DNA from: Peptococcaceae bacterium
Lineage (GTDB): Bacteria > Bacillota > DSM-12270 > Thermacetogeniales > Thermacetogeniaceae
Assembly (NCBI GenBank): GCA_023249405.1
Contig: JAHFCR010000010.1
Span: 1 to 64,000 of the forward strand
Direction: 5' to 3'
DNA length: 64,000 nucleotides
Shown here: in pieces, positions 1 through 8,370 of the stretch
How positions within the stretch are numbered: the first letter of the stretch is position 1
Layout of the letters: the number at the start of each line of letters is the position of its first letter
Made by a program: the position numbers and the translations under genes
The notes under the pieces: generated by a model
Database searches by the model: none
Told to the model about the DNA's origin: nothing
The model's input: the letters and a program-made list of their open reading frames with translations, nothing else

Positions 1-1347
1 TACTCCACCGACCGGTACTGGCTGGCGCCTCACTTCGAGAAGATGCTGTACGACAATGCCTTGCTGGCCCTGGCCTATCTGGAGGCCTGCCAGGCGACTC
101 GCAACTCCTTTTACGGCAAGGTCGCCGGCGAGATATTCACCTATGTGCTGCGAGGCATGACTGCTCCGGAGGGATGCTTTTACTCGGCAGAGGATGCGGA
201 CTCGGAGGGGGAAGAGGGTAAGTTCTATCTGTGGACGCCGGAGCAGGTGCGGCAGGTGCTGGGAGATGAGGAAGGCGGGTTCTTCTGCCAGCAGTATGAT
301 ATCAGTGACGCTGGCAACTTTGAGGGCTACAGCATCCCCAACCTGGTACATAGGCGGGCGAGGCTCTTTGACGCCGGCAACGGTTCTGACAATGGGGCCG
401 GAGGGGGGCTCGGCAGCAAGTCTCCTTGGGATGACGGGCGATTGCTGGAAGCGCGCCGGAGGCTGTTCGCCGCCCGATCATCCCGCATTCACCCCTATAA
501 GGATGACAAGGTGCTCGTCGCCTGGAATGGGTTGATGATCGTCGCCCTCGCCAGGGGGGCCTGGGTACTGGGTGAGGAAGAATACAGCCAGGCCGCGGCC
601 AGGGCAGCGAATTTTCTGCTAGAGCACTTGCGAGACAATAGCGGGCGCATCCTGGCCCGCTATCGGGACGGCCAGGCGGCCTACCCGGCCTATCTGGATG
701 ACTATGCCTTCCTGGTGTGGGGGTTGCTGGAGCTTTACCGTGCTACCTTCGACAGCAGGTACCTGGAACAGTCCCTGGCTCTGACCCGGCAAGCGGTGGA
801 CCTGTTCCATGACGGCCAGAATGGGGGCTTCTTCTTCACCGGCAGGGACGCCGAGCAATTGCCGGCTCGCACCAAGGAGATCTATGACGGCGCCATGCCA
901 TCGGGCAACTCGGTGACTGCCCTAAACTTGCTGTGCTTAGCGCGCCTGACCGGCGATCCCGCTCTGGAGAAACAGGGCATAGAGCAGTTAAAAACTTTTG
1001 CCGGAACAGTCTCCGGCTACCCGGCAGGCTATGCTTTCTACCTCTGCGCCCTGGAGTTCGCCCTGGGCGAGCCGTTGGAGATCGTCATCGCAGGAAAGCG
1101 GGACGCCGTCGATACCGGGGCACTGCTACAGGTGCTGCGGCAGTCATTCCTGCCCGGGGCGACCGTACTGTTGAAGCCCCCGGGAGAGGATGGAGGGCGC
1201 TTGGCGGCTATGGCGCCCTTTGTCACCGCCCAGGGGCCAGTCGACGCACCCGTTAACGGCTACCCGGCGGCAGCCTACGTCTGCCGCAACTACGCCTGCC
1301 AGGCGCCTGTGACTGATCCGCAGGCGCTAGCCATGCTCTTAGCCTGA
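1..1347 (+). CDS. YyaL/DUF255 (spermatogenesis-associated protein 20-like) protein, C-terminal part
   Basis: The reading frame is already open at base 1 and runs to the TGA ending at 1347, so the N-terminal part lies outside the window. About 448 residues are visible. The motif HFEKMLYDNA at the very start, then blocks such as FYSAEDADSEGEEGKFY, KVLVAWNGLM, YLDDYAFL and MPSGNSV, are hallmarks of the DUF255/YyaL family, in which an N-terminal thioredoxin-like domain is followed by a six-hairpin (alpha/alpha)6 barrel. Only the barrel is present here. The biochemical role of bacterial members is not settled; some resemble N-acylglucosamine epimerases. No signal peptide can be judged because the start is missing. 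Family assignment is strong, function is open. Confidence 0.9.
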   Translation, partial: YSTDRYWLAPHFEKMLYDNALLALAYLEACQATRNSFYGKVAGEIFTYVLRGMTAPEGCFYSAEDADSEGEEGKFYLWTPEQVRQVLGDEEGGFFCQQYDISDAGNFEGYSIPNLVHRRARLFDAGNGSDNGAGGGLGSKSPWDDGRLLEARRRLFAARSSRIHPYKDDKVLVAWNGLMIVALARGAWVLGEEEYSQAAARAANFLLEHLRDNSGRILARYRDGQAAYPAYLDDYAFLVWGLLELYRATFDSRYLEQSLALTRQAVDLFHDGQNGGFFFTGRDAEQLPARTKEIYDGAMPSGNSVTALNLLCLARLTGDPALEKQGIEQLKTFAGTVSGYPAGYAFYLCALEFALGEPLEIVIAGKRDAVDTGALLQVLRQSFLPGATVLLKPPGEDGGRLAAMAPFVTAQGPVDAPVNGYPAAAYVCRNYACQAPVTDPQALAMLLA

Positions 1348-1398
1348 CCAGCCGGTCAACCTGACAAGGGACGGTCCTCTCATCGGCTCATTCATGAC

Positions 1399-1461
1399 AT
1401 GGGGATGGTTCTTTGTCCAGATATTATGTGGTCATGGGGTTGCGCAAAGAACCATCCCCAT
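1399..1461. repeat. Long inverted repeat (17-bp arms) of a dispersed repeat family
   Basis: ATGGGGATGGTTCTTTG at 1399-1415 is perfectly complementary to 1445-1461, with a 29-nt loop. It lies between the YyaL end and the convergent zinc-ribbon gene. There is no T-tract directly after either arm, so it is not a classic terminator. The arm core GGGGATGGTTCT recurs in other intergenic places of this window (about 10980, 41250, 59600), which suggests a small mobile or REP-like repeat. Confidence 0.75.
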
Positions 1462-1497
1462 AATTTCCCCGTGGCAGGCCTGCTGCTTCGGGGGGCA

Positions 1498-1746
1498 TTA
1501 GCGTGTGTGCACGTTTTCCCAGGCAGGCAGCTTGGCCATGGCGCTCCGGGCAGCCGCGCAGGCTGCTTGCCGGTCCAGACCCTGGGCCCTCACGATAAAA
1601 GCGGTGTAGGAGGCCAGCTTTTCTTCGTAGGACTGCATCGAACCGTCAGGGCGGGCGCAATGGGCACAATAGTCCTTATTCGTGTCGCCATTGGGAAAAT
1701 CTGATTTCTCTTGCATCGGCATACCGCAGGCAATACAGACCTTCAC
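1498..1746 (-). CDS. Small zinc-ribbon protein (putative zinc ribbon domain)
   Basis: An 82-residue soluble protein. The N-terminus holds two Cys pairs, CIACGMPM at residues 4-11 and CAHC near residues 27-30, fitting the putative zinc-ribbon family in which C-x2-CGMPM is typical. The C-terminal half is alanine-rich and helical, with no recognised domain. I chose the GTG at 1746 because GAGGAG lies about 8 bases upstream; a GTG three codons earlier is also in frame but overlaps that site. The gene stands alone and converges on the YyaL gene. Members are often found beside regulators or acetyltransferases, but the role is unknown. The two Cys pairs make metal binding likely. Confidence 0.75.
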   Translation of the reverse strand: MKVCIACGMPMQEKSDFPNGDTNKDYCAHCARPDGSMQSYEEKLASYTAFIVRAQGLDRQAACAAARSAMAKLPAWENVHTR

Positions 1747-1817
1747 GCATACCACTCCTCATCATCGTTTTGAAAGAGTTCCATCGGGTTCGGTCTCATT
1801 TGAAACGCCTCCTTGGA

Positions 1818-2021
1818 TCAAAATATTTTTACGCCCAATCTCTGAAACTCCTGGCAACCCTTTTCCGTCAGTACATATACTGTCGATTTGCCCTCCTCGC
1901 GTAGCAACCACTCCAGTTCGACCAGCCGGGCAAACAGGAGTTCACCTAACTTGCCTCCGAGATGCCCGTAGCAAGACCGGCCCTTTATTTTGCTAACAGC
2001 GCACTCTTTTATATACCTCAC
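1818..2021 (-). pseudogene. C-terminal fragment of an ArsR-family winged-helix regulator
   Basis: A 67-residue frame containing SCYGHLGGKLGELL and then VYVLTEKGCQEFQRLGV. This matches the C-terminal half of a class of ArsR-type regulators, where the usual text is CYDHLAGRLG... followed by YxLTxxGxxxLxxLG. The whole N-terminal helix-turn-helix is missing, so it cannot bind DNA in the normal way. It lies 18 bases after the TetR stop on the same strand and has a GTG start with GGGG in front, so it may still be translated. I read it as a decayed remnant; an alternative is a genuine small effector-domain protein. Confidence 0.55.
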
Positions 2022-2039
2022 CCCCTTGCCATAACGCCA

Positions 2040-2630
2040 TTATCTTGCCTTGATCAGGGTCATGTAGTACTGGAGCAGTTCATGCCCATAGCGCTCCAGC
2101 ACTGATCCCCCCGGGGCGAACAGATCGCTGTTGGCCAGGTAATAATGAACCAGCCCGACCCAACCGTTGAAGACCAGGTGAACCGGCAGGGGCTGGATCG
2201 ATCCAGCCGTTATCTCCTTCTCTACTGCTTCACTTAGATGAAAGGATGCAGTCGACTGGATCATGATCAGAGTGTTCCTGGCCTCTTCGGGCAGCAGGCG
2301 GGCCTCGGTGATCATTCTCGTGTAGAAGGCTTCATGTTCGGTCAAACCCTTCAGATGAGCTGCCAGGACTTCCCGCACCCCGCCTCCGGCGCCGGCCAGC
2401 TCATGCAGGCGCTGGTTGATTCGCTTGCCGAACTCCTCGATGGCGGCTGACAGCAGTTCCTCCTGCGTCGAGAAGTGCGCAAAGACTGTTCCGTGCGCCA
2501 CGTGTGCCGCCTCGGCGATAGCGACGGTCGACGTAGTTGTCAGGCCCTGCTTGGCAAATTGCTCGATTGCCGCCTCCAGGATCCTGCTCCTGGTCTGTTT
2601 TTTTTGCTCCTGCCTCTTCGTTCCCGGCAT
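2040..2630 (-). CDS. TetR/AcrR family transcriptional regulator
   Basis: A 196-residue regulator. Residues about 10-58 form the TetR helix-turn-helix (RILEAAIEQFAKQGLTTTSTVAIAEAAHVAHGTVFAHF, seen in two stretches), with the family signature of a variable helix followed by GTVFxHFxxxEEL. The C-terminal ligand domain is not conserved enough to name the inducer. I chose ATG 2630, preceded by GCGAGG; a TTG two codons upstream is possible. The only gene on its strand behind it is the ArsR fragment, so its target is not obvious; autoregulation is suggested by an imperfect palindrome at 2702-2715 in its upstream region. No efflux pump gene lies next to it. Confidence 0.88.
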   Translation of the reverse strand: MPGTKRQEQKKQTRSRILEAAIEQFAKQGLTTTSTVAIAEAAHVAHGTVFAHFSTQEELLSAAIEEFGKRINQRLHELAGAGGGVREVLAAHLKGLTEHEAFYTRMITEARLLPEEARNTLIMIQSTASFHLSEAVEKEITAGSIQPLPVHLVFNGWVGLVHYYLANSDLFAPGGSVLERYGHELLQYYMTLIKAR

Positions 2631-3046
2631 CAGCAACGACCTCGCTTAAATCTCCGGATAGGCCACGCTCTGAGCACAATAATTATTGACTATAAACTCA
2701 TTGACTACTTACTCATTATAATAGGGGATCGGTTATCTGTCAATATTAATATTGGCGCCTTCTTCCTGCCGGCTGATATTGCCGACAGTATTTCCCGGCC
2801 ATGAAGAGATGCTGCCAGCTATTAGTTGGTGGATTGCTAAAGGGAGACTTGTCTCTGTGTTTTGCCCACGTTTTGTCCAAACCTGGCAAGATGACCGTCC
2901 CCGGCACGATTGTTTCGTCCCCGCGTATTGCCGTGTTTCGCTTGTCTCCACGATCCTCCAACAGTTATAATGATCTGGGAGGATGGACAAAATAATGGCA
3001 AGTACCAGGCGTCCCTCCTTGCCAAAAAGTGAAAGCAGGTGGTTTC
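2631..3046. other. Intergenic region between divergent tetR and UPF0182 genes
   Basis: About 415 bases with no convincing gene. It is AT-rich near tetR, with two TTGACT boxes and a TATAAT around 2686-2722 on the plus strand, but their spacing (25 and 10 bases) is poor for a promoter. Around 2885-2935 are degenerate copies of the CCGTCCCC repeat core seen elsewhere in the window. Short open frames on both strands lack ribosome binding sites and family resemblance. Confidence 0.6.
2702..2715. promoter_or_regulatory. Possible TetR operator
   Basis: TGACTACTTACTCA pairs with its own reverse complement at 10 of 14 positions (pattern TGAnTAnnTAnTCA). It lies about 70 bases upstream of the TetR start, where autoregulatory operators of this family usually sit. 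TTGACTA and ACTCATT are each repeated nearby. Assignment is by position and symmetry only. Confidence 0.35.
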
Positions 3047-5809
3047 TTGAAGATTGGCGGGCGTGTCTTTGCCTTGGCTGTGCTCTTTGTTCTGGTTGTT
3101 ATCCTGGCTGGGATCGCAGGCATCTGGTCGGACTTCATGTGGTTTGCGTCACATGCCTACGGCAGCGTCTACTGGACACTGCTGCTGACCCGTTATGGGG
3201 TTGGCCTGCCGATCCTGCTGATCGCTCTGCTCTTCTTTTTGGCGAACTTCTGGTATGCCCGGCGCAACCTGCCGCAAATCAGCCTGCAGGGCGGGGACAG
3301 CCGGGTGATCGAACTGGTGAAGAACCCCTTCCGCCAGCTGGCGGCATCCCGGGCCGGTTTCATCCTGGTGCTTGTCATCAGCGCTTTCTTTGCGCTGATC
3401 ATGGCGTCCCAGGCCGGCTCTCAGTGGGAACTGGTCCAGAAGTTTCTGCATGCCACTCCCTTTGGCCATACCGATCCGGTCTTTGGCCTGGACGTCGGCT
3501 TCTATATCTTCAAACTGCCGTTCTACGAGTTGATTCAGTCGCTGCTGTCCACCGCCCTGGTGGTGGCCCTGATCTTTAGCGGCATGATCTACTTTTTCCT
3601 GGCCGGGCATGAATTCATGCAGGGCGGCTGGCGGCATTTTTCGCCGGTCAAGCTGCATCTGGCCTTGCTGATAGCCGGTCTGTTGGTGCTGCAGGCCTGG
3701 ATTTACCGGCTGCGCACTTATCAACTGCTGTTCAACCAGCACCGGGTGTTCTGGGGAGCAGGCTACACCGACATCAACGTGATGCTGCCGGTGCTGAAGA
3801 TCATGATGGTGCTGGCGCTGGCTGCGGCCGCGGCGGTCTTCATCGGGATCATTCTCGGGAGGCTGCGACCGATCGCCATCGGGCTGGGCGCCCTGATCGT
3901 GGCATCCCTGCTGCTCGGCCTGATCTATCCGTGGTTTGTGCAGAAATTTTCGGTTGAGCCGAACGAGTTCAATATGGAGCAGCCTTACCTGCAGCGTAAT
4001 CTGATAGCCACCCGCACCGCCTACGACCTTGACAAGATCCAGATGCTGCCCTCGCTGCAGGAGATGGGAGACATGCAGCCGGGGCAGGTGAACCAGGTGG
4101 TGATCGACCAGCACAAGACTACCCTGACCAACCTGCGGCTCTGGGATTACCGCCCATTGACCCAGGTCTATACCCAGTTGCAGCAGCTGCGCCGCTATTA
4201 CAACTTCACCGACGTGGACATCGACCGCTACCAACTGGGGGCGAACTACCGTCAGGTGATGCTGTCGGTGCGGGAACTCGATCAGAACAGCCTGCCTGAC
4301 CAGGCCCAGACCTGGGTGAACAGGCGCCTGCAGTACACTCATGGCTACGGGGTGGTGATGAGTCCGGCCAACGAGATCGACCCGGCCGGTCTGCCCACCT
4401 TCCTGGTCAGCGACATTCCACCGACTTCGACCGACCCGGCCCTGAAGGTTACCCAGTCGGGGATCTATTATGGCCACCTGAACGTGAATCCGGTGGTGGT
4501 CAATTCCAAGGCCGGCGGCACCGGCGAGTTTGACTATCCGTCCGGTGACAAAAATGTCTACACCAATTACGAGGGGACCGGGGGCGTGCCGATGAGCAAC
4601 TGGTGGCGGCGCCTGGCCTATGCATTCCATTTTGGCGATATCCGCCTGCTGCTCAGCACCGATATCACCTCGGACAGCCGCATTCTCTACTACCGGACGA
4701 TTCAGGACATCCAGCGCCTGGCGCCGTACCTCCGGTATGACGCCGACCCCTATCCGGTGATCTCTGGCGGGCGCATCTACTGGATCCAGGATGCCTACAC
4801 CACGGCCGACCACTATCCCTACTCGGCTATGAGCGGCCAGCTGAACTACATCCGCAATTCGGTCAAGATTGTGATGAATGCCTATGATGGCAAGATCACC
4901 TTTTACATCAGCGACCCCGGCGATCCGATCATTCAGACCTACAGCAAGATCTTCCCCGGCCTGTATCAGCCCCTGGCCAGCATGCCGGCAGACCTGCGCG
5001 CCCATATCCGCTACCCGGTCGATTTCTTCAACACCCAGGCCGGCATCTATGCCAACTATCACGTGACCGACGCCCGGGTCTTCTACAACCAGGAGGATCT
5101 CTGGGCCTATCCGAACGAGAAGTTTTCGGGGACCACCGAGCGCATGGAGCCTTACTACGCCATCATGAAGCTGCCGGGCGGGACTAAGGAGGAGTTCGTG
5201 CTGGTGCTGCCCTTCACACCGAGCACCCGGGGCAACCTGGTGGGCTGGATGGCCGCCCGCTGCGACGGCGCCAACTACGGCCAGTTGGAGGTCTACGACT
5301 TCCCCAAGGATGCCAACATTTACGGCCCGGCGCAGGTGGAGGCCAGCATCGACCAGGACGCCGACATATCCCAGCAGATCACTCTGTGGGACCAGCACGG
5401 TTCCACGGTGATCCGGGGCAACCTGATCACCGTGCCCCTGGCGGGCAAGCTGCTGTACGTGGAGCCCCTGTTCCTGCAGGCCGACCAGAGCAGCCTGCCG
5501 GAATTGAAGCGGGTGATCGTCTTCTACGAGGGCAAGGCGGTCATGGAGAACACCCTGGGCGATGCCCTGAACCGGCTGTTCGGTCTCAACGGCACCCCGC
5601 AGACCGTCACGCCTGGACCGGCACAACCCGCGGTGCCAGGCGGGGTACCCGCTGGATTGCAGGACCTGGCAAGACGGGCGAACGAGTTATATACGTCAGC
5701 CCAGAACAGCCTGCGCGCCGGCGACTGGACCGGCTACGGCAAGGCGATCAACGACCTCGGCCAGGTGCTGCAGCAGATGACATCACCGACCGGCAAGGCT
5801 ACTCCCTGA
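3047..5809 (+). CDS. UPF0182 family large membrane protein
   Basis: A 920-residue protein of the UPF0182 (COG1615) family. The first roughly 300 residues contain about seven hydrophobic membrane segments, beginning with FALAVLFVLVVILAGIAGIW. The long remainder is hydrophilic and probably extracytoplasmic, with family blocks such as EPNEFNMEQPYLQRNI-like text near residue 310 and conserved YYAIMKLPGG and FVLVLPFTPS stretches further on. The C-terminal tail is low-complexity Pro/Gly/Gln. Length matches the family (about 900-1000). I prefer TTG 3047, with AGGTGG just upstream; the in-frame GTG at 3029 has no purine-rich site. A terminator follows at 5879. The function of the family is not known. 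Confidence 0.9.
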   Translation: MKIGGRVFALAVLFVLVVILAGIAGIWSDFMWFASHAYGSVYWTLLLTRYGVGLPILLIALLFFLANFWYARRNLPQISLQGGDSRVIELVKNPFRQLAASRAGFILVLVISAFFALIMASQAGSQWELVQKFLHATPFGHTDPVFGLDVGFYIFKLPFYELIQSLLSTALVVALIFSGMIYFFLAGHEFMQGGWRHFSPVKLHLALLIAGLLVLQAWIYRLRTYQLLFNQHRVFWGAGYTDINVMLPVLKIMMVLALAAAAAVFIGIILGRLRPIAIGLGALIVASLLLGLIYPWFVQKFSVEPNEFNMEQPYLQRNLIATRTAYDLDKIQMLPSLQEMGDMQPGQVNQVVIDQHKTTLTNLRLWDYRPLTQVYTQLQQLRRYYNFTDVDIDRYQLGANYRQVMLSVRELDQNSLPDQAQTWVNRRLQYTHGYGVVMSPANEIDPAGLPTFLVSDIPPTSTDPALKVTQSGIYYGHLNVNPVVVNSKAGGTGEFDYPSGDKNVYTNYEGTGGVPMSNWWRRLAYAFHFGDIRLLLSTDITSDSRILYYRTIQDIQRLAPYLRYDADPYPVISGGRIYWIQDAYTTADHYPYSAMSGQLNYIRNSVKIVMNAYDGKITFYISDPGDPIIQTYSKIFPGLYQPLASMPADLRAHIRYPVDFFNTQAGIYANYHVTDARVFYNQEDLWAYPNEKFSGTTERMEPYYAIMKLPGGTKEEFVLVLPFTPSTRGNLVGWMAARCDGANYGQLEVYDFPKDANIYGPAQVEASIDQDADISQQITLWDQHGSTVIRGNLITVPLAGKLLYVEPLFLQADQSSLPELKRVIVFYEGKAVMENTLGDALNRLFGLNGTPQTVTPGPAQPAVPGGVPAGLQDLARRANELYTSAQNSLRAGDWTGYGKAINDLGQVLQQMTSPTGKATP

Positions 5810-5878
5810 GTTGCCAGGAGCGTACTCGGAGAATATTATAAATAGCGACTTGAAAGAGTCTGCCAAAGAATCAACAAC

Positions 5879-5910
5879 AAGGCTGTCCCTATTAGCGGGG
5901 CGGCCTTTTT
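5879..5910 (+). terminator. Intrinsic terminator after the UPF0182 gene
   Basis: AAGGCTGTCCC pairs with GGGGCGGCCTT (with G-U pairs) across a 7-base loop and runs into TTTTT. It is 70 bases after the stop codon, the expected position and orientation. Confidence 0.8.
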
Positions 5911-6142
5911 GCTCAGATAGGCGATCGCATCGTGAGTATCCATGTAGGAGAAGGCCGCTTTCATGATTTCGCTCTATCAGATCTAACCGGTTGGTGCCTT
6001 ACGGATAATAGGCGGTACAAGCAATGTCTGGCGATGGCGTTAATGACTAAAACGCATCCGGTTTTTGGTCCTAAAAGGAAGGCGAATGTGCTCAGGACAA
6101 TAACTCGGTACGATCGGGCATAAGAAAAATATCAGATCAGTA

Positions 6143-6171
6143 TTGACAGCATTAACACTTGAAGATACTAT
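6143..6171 (+). promoter_or_regulatory. Sigma-A type promoter of the corrinoid operon
   Basis: TTGACA at 6143-6148 and TACTAT at 6166-6171 are separated by exactly 17 bases. The -35 box is perfect and the -10 box has one mismatch. Transcription would start near 6178 and read through the candidate operator at 6189. Confidence 0.75.
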
Positions 6172-6188
6172 TTATATAGTAACATGTA

Positions 6189-6204
6189 GGTACAAGTTGG
6201 TATA
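6189..6204. promoter_or_regulatory. Candidate GntR operator
   Basis: GGTACA and GGTATA lie as a direct repeat with 4 bases between them, just downstream of the predicted start of transcription, a blocking position. The same two hexamers occur at 10803-10824, across the start codon of the local GntR gene, with 10 bases between them. Shared sequence and position suggest a common repressor; the different spacing weakens the case. Confidence 0.35.
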
Positions 6205-6341
6205 AGATAATCATGAGGGGGTGACTATCTTCTAAAGCGGATGAACAATCCGTATCCACAGTCAGTGTGGCTAATTATTTTTGCAAGACTTATTGAAGTT
6301 GGCGCTCTTTACACTTTGAAACCAATGGGGAGGAACTGGCA

Positions 6342-6980
6342 ATGACCGATGTGAAGTTGGTCGCGCAGGCAATGGGCGAACTCGACGAGGATCGGGTTAT
6401 GGCGGCCTTGACAGAATTTGTCGCATCAAGTCCTAACGAAGCGGAAGCGCTGAGTGTGGTCAACGCCTGCCAGCAGGGAATGATAGTGATAGGAGAGCTA
6501 TTCGAAAAGGGCGAATATTTTGTTGGTGATCTGATCTATGCCGGTGAATTGATGGCCAAAGCAATTGATATGATCAAGCCGGTATTGAAAGGCACAGGCT
6601 CATCGAAGGTGGGAAAGATCGTGCTAGGCACGGTGCAGGGTGACATACACGATATCGGCAAGAACATCTTTAAAAGCTTGGTAGAATCTGCCGGTTTCGA
6701 GGTCTATGACCTGGGGACGGATACGCCTCCGGAGCGTTTCGTGGATAAGGTCAGAGAGGTTAAGGCTGATATAGTCGGGATGAGTGGCGTGCTGAACCTG
6801 GCCACCACGGCGATGAAGGAGACCATTGACAGATTGGCTGCTGCTGGTCTTAGAGACGACATCAAGGTCATCATCGGCGGAAACCCGGTCAATGGCGAGG
6901 TCTGTAAGCATGTGGGGGCAGATGCCTTCAGCACCAATGCTGCCCAAGGAGTAAAAATATGCCAGGGGTGGGTGAAATAG
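6342..6980 (+). CDS. Corrinoid protein of a methyltransferase system (MtbC/MttC type)
   Basis: A 212-residue cobalamin-binding protein. Residues about 1-85 are the helical cap domain (B12-binding 2), and 90-210 the Rossmann-type B12 domain. The DxHxxG motif is intact (D101-I-H103-D-I-G106), His103 being the expected lower ligand of cobalt; MSGVLNL near 147 and GGNPV near 187 line the nucleotide tail pocket. It should carry the methyl group between a substrate:corrinoid methyltransferase and a methyl acceptor enzyme. The stop codon directly precedes the ATG of the UroD-type gene, so the two are coupled. The nearest relatives by text are the corrinoid proteins of methylamine, methanol or O-demethylase systems. 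The substrate cannot be read from the sequence. Confidence 0.92.
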   Translation: MTDVKLVAQAMGELDEDRVMAALTEFVASSPNEAEALSVVNACQQGMIVIGELFEKGEYFVGDLIYAGELMAKAIDMIKPVLKGTGSSKVGKIVLGTVQGDIHDIGKNIFKSLVESAGFEVYDLGTDTPPERFVDKVREVKADIVGMSGVLNLATTAMKETIDRLAAAGLRDDIKVIIGGNPVNGEVCKHVGADAFSTNAAQGVKICQGWVK

Positions 6981-8168
6981 ATGAGCGATCCGGCGAGCTT
7001 GATGCGGGAAAGAGTGCAGCTATACAAGGATGCGGCGCGGCATAAGAAAACCAGCCGTGTGCTGAATGTGGCCAACATGTGGAATTGGATAGTCTATGAC
7101 TCTGGCTACAAGCTCAGCGAGGCCCTGTTCGATTACGGAAAAATGGAAGACGCTCTCTTCAAATTCCAGGAAAAATACCAGTTTGATTATTACAATGATT
7201 ACGGGATCAGAAACCCTCTGAGGGTGCAGAGCGCTCTGGGGCACACCGATTATATCGTAAACGACGAGGCCAACGCTCTCAATATCCAGGACATCAATTA
7301 TATGGAGCCCGAAGATTACGACGACATCCTCGAGAACTACTTTAAATTTCTCTGGACAAAATACATGCCTCGTAAATATCCCCAAGCAAATAGTTCCGAA
7401 TCCAAGGCGATGATGTTGAATGCCTGTCAGGAATTCGCCCAGTTTGGTCAATACGTTGGCAATATCAACCAGCAGTTTGTGGTCAAATACGGTGTACCGC
7501 CGGCGCTGGGCTTTGGTACGCCGGCATTCGTCGTCTTTTACGAAATACTGTTCAACTTCATTCGGGGCATTAGGGGCCTTTCTATCGATATCCGCCAGAG
7601 GCCTGAAAAAGTGAAAGCCGTATGCGATGCCTTGCGTACGGTGAGCATAGGGCCAGGCCCCACCTTTGCGGCTTTTAAAGCGGCGTCGCAGCATGGAACG
7701 GATATGAACAGGGGCCCCGATCTGTTCATGGTGTTTCTTGGACATACAATTTTGAGCAAGAAGCAATTCGAAGTCTACTACTGGCCTTACCTGAAAGAGG
7801 TGTTCGATTTTACGGAGCAGTATGACAAGATACTGCACATCTTTGCCGAAGGCGAGAACAGCAGGCTGTATGACTTCTATAAAGAGGCGCCCAAAGGCCA
7901 CGTGGTCATCCACCTGGAGATGGACGACATGTTCCGGGCGAAGAAGGAACTCGGGGACACCGTCTGCCTGTGCGGCGGCATGCCGGTTGATCTGCTCTAT
8001 CATGGCACCAGGCAGGAGAATATCGATTATGCCAAGCGCCTGATCGACGAACTGGCTGCCGACGGCGGCTTCATGTTTAGCCAGAACAAAATGGTGTCTT
8101 ACCCCAATGATTGCAAGGCCGAAAACCTGAAAGCCGTCAACGATTTTGTTAGGGGATACACACTATAA
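6981..8168 (+). CDS. Uroporphyrinogen-decarboxylase-family methyltransferase
   Basis: A 395-residue member of the UroD superfamily, which besides haem enzymes includes MtaA, CmuA and the vanillate-type MtvB methyltransferases. Its place directly behind a corrinoid protein and away from haem genes argues for methyl transfer, not decarboxylation. Visible blocks include GFGTPAFVVFYE, VVIHLEMDDMF and CLCGGMPVDLLYHGT; the last carries Cys residues and follows a His, as expected for zinc-type methyltransferases, though I cannot assign each ligand. Length is slightly above MtaA (about 340). It starts with ATG immediately after the previous stop. It may be the substrate:corrinoid or the corrinoid:acceptor enzyme; with a pterin-type partner downstream, the first is more likely. 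Confidence 0.85.
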   Translation: MSDPASLMRERVQLYKDAARHKKTSRVLNVANMWNWIVYDSGYKLSEALFDYGKMEDALFKFQEKYQFDYYNDYGIRNPLRVQSALGHTDYIVNDEANALNIQDINYMEPEDYDDILENYFKFLWTKYMPRKYPQANSSESKAMMLNACQEFAQFGQYVGNINQQFVVKYGVPPALGFGTPAFVVFYEILFNFIRGIRGLSIDIRQRPEKVKAVCDALRTVSIGPGPTFAAFKAASQHGTDMNRGPDLFMVFLGHTILSKKQFEVYYWPYLKEVFDFTEQYDKILHIFAEGENSRLYDFYKEAPKGHVVIHLEMDDMFRAKKELGDTVCLCGGMPVDLLYHGTRQENIDYAKRLIDELAADGGFMFSQNKMVSYPNDCKAENLKAVNDFVRGYTL

Positions 8169-8190
8169 AAGGTGATAAGGAGGCTTTTCC

Positions 8191-8316
8191 ATGACAGAGC
8201 AGACCCTATTTACCTATCCAGAGGGTTGGAATGAGTTGTTGGCTGCCCTTGATTTCCTGCCGGAGGAGCAGCGAAACGGTTTCTTGCAAGGTCTGTTGCA
8301 GACACTGCTGTTCTGA
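8191..8316 (+). CDS. 41-residue ORF inside the methyltransferase operon
   Basis: An ATG at 8191 preceded by AAGGAGG with a 7-base gap, one of the best ribosome binding sites in the window, opens a 41-codon frame ending at TGA 8316. The product starts MTEQTLFTYPEGWNEL, continues with an acidic helix and ends QGLLQTLLF. It has no Cys, no membrane segment and no resemblance I recognise. It lies 22 bases after the UroD-type gene and in the same direction. Its position suggests a small accessory or assembly partner, but that is only inference from context. It could instead be a leader peptide controlling the downstream gene, since a strong hairpin follows at 8371. Confidence 0.55.
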   Translation: MTEQTLFTYPEGWNELLAALDFLPEEQRNGFLQGLLQTLLF

Positions 8317-8370
8317 ATCGGTAAATTGACGAGTAATAACCGAGATGCCCTGCCATCGTTCGATGGAGAT

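Larger units (their letters stand above)
5911..6341 (+). other. Upstream region of the corrinoid methyltransferase operon
   Basis: About 430 bases without a gene. The first 200 hold a 63-codon frame (5932-6123) with no ribosome binding site or family resemblance, which I do not call. The second half carries a strong promoter at 6143-6171, a candidate operator at 6189-6204, and a leader of about 160 bases with two small hairpins (CGGAT/ATCCG near 6240 and CCACA/TGTGG near 6260). I did not recognise a cobalamin riboswitch. Confidence 0.6.

Noticed and set aside
3149-5626. An 825-codon open frame on the minus strand opposite the UPF0182 gene
   Set aside because: It mirrors the codons of the real gene, is Gln/His/Arg-rich without any fold or motif, and has no ribosome binding site. 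Long antisense frames are common in GC-rich genes.
5932-6123. 63-codon plus-strand ORF before the corrinoid promoter
   Set aside because: GTG start without a purine-rich site, no conserved text, and it ends just before the promoter.
6172-6341. Cobalamin riboswitch before the corrinoid genes
   Set aside because: I looked for the conserved B12-box region and the typical long fold. Only two small hairpins are present and the leader is too short.
7020-8003. A 327-codon open frame opposite the UroD-type gene
   Set aside because: No binding site and no recognisable domains; the plus strand encodes a clear family member.
6981-8168. Pyrrolysine (in-frame amber) as in MttB or MtmB methyltransferases
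   Set aside because: The gene has no internal TAG in frame and belongs to the UroD family, which does not use pyrrolysine.
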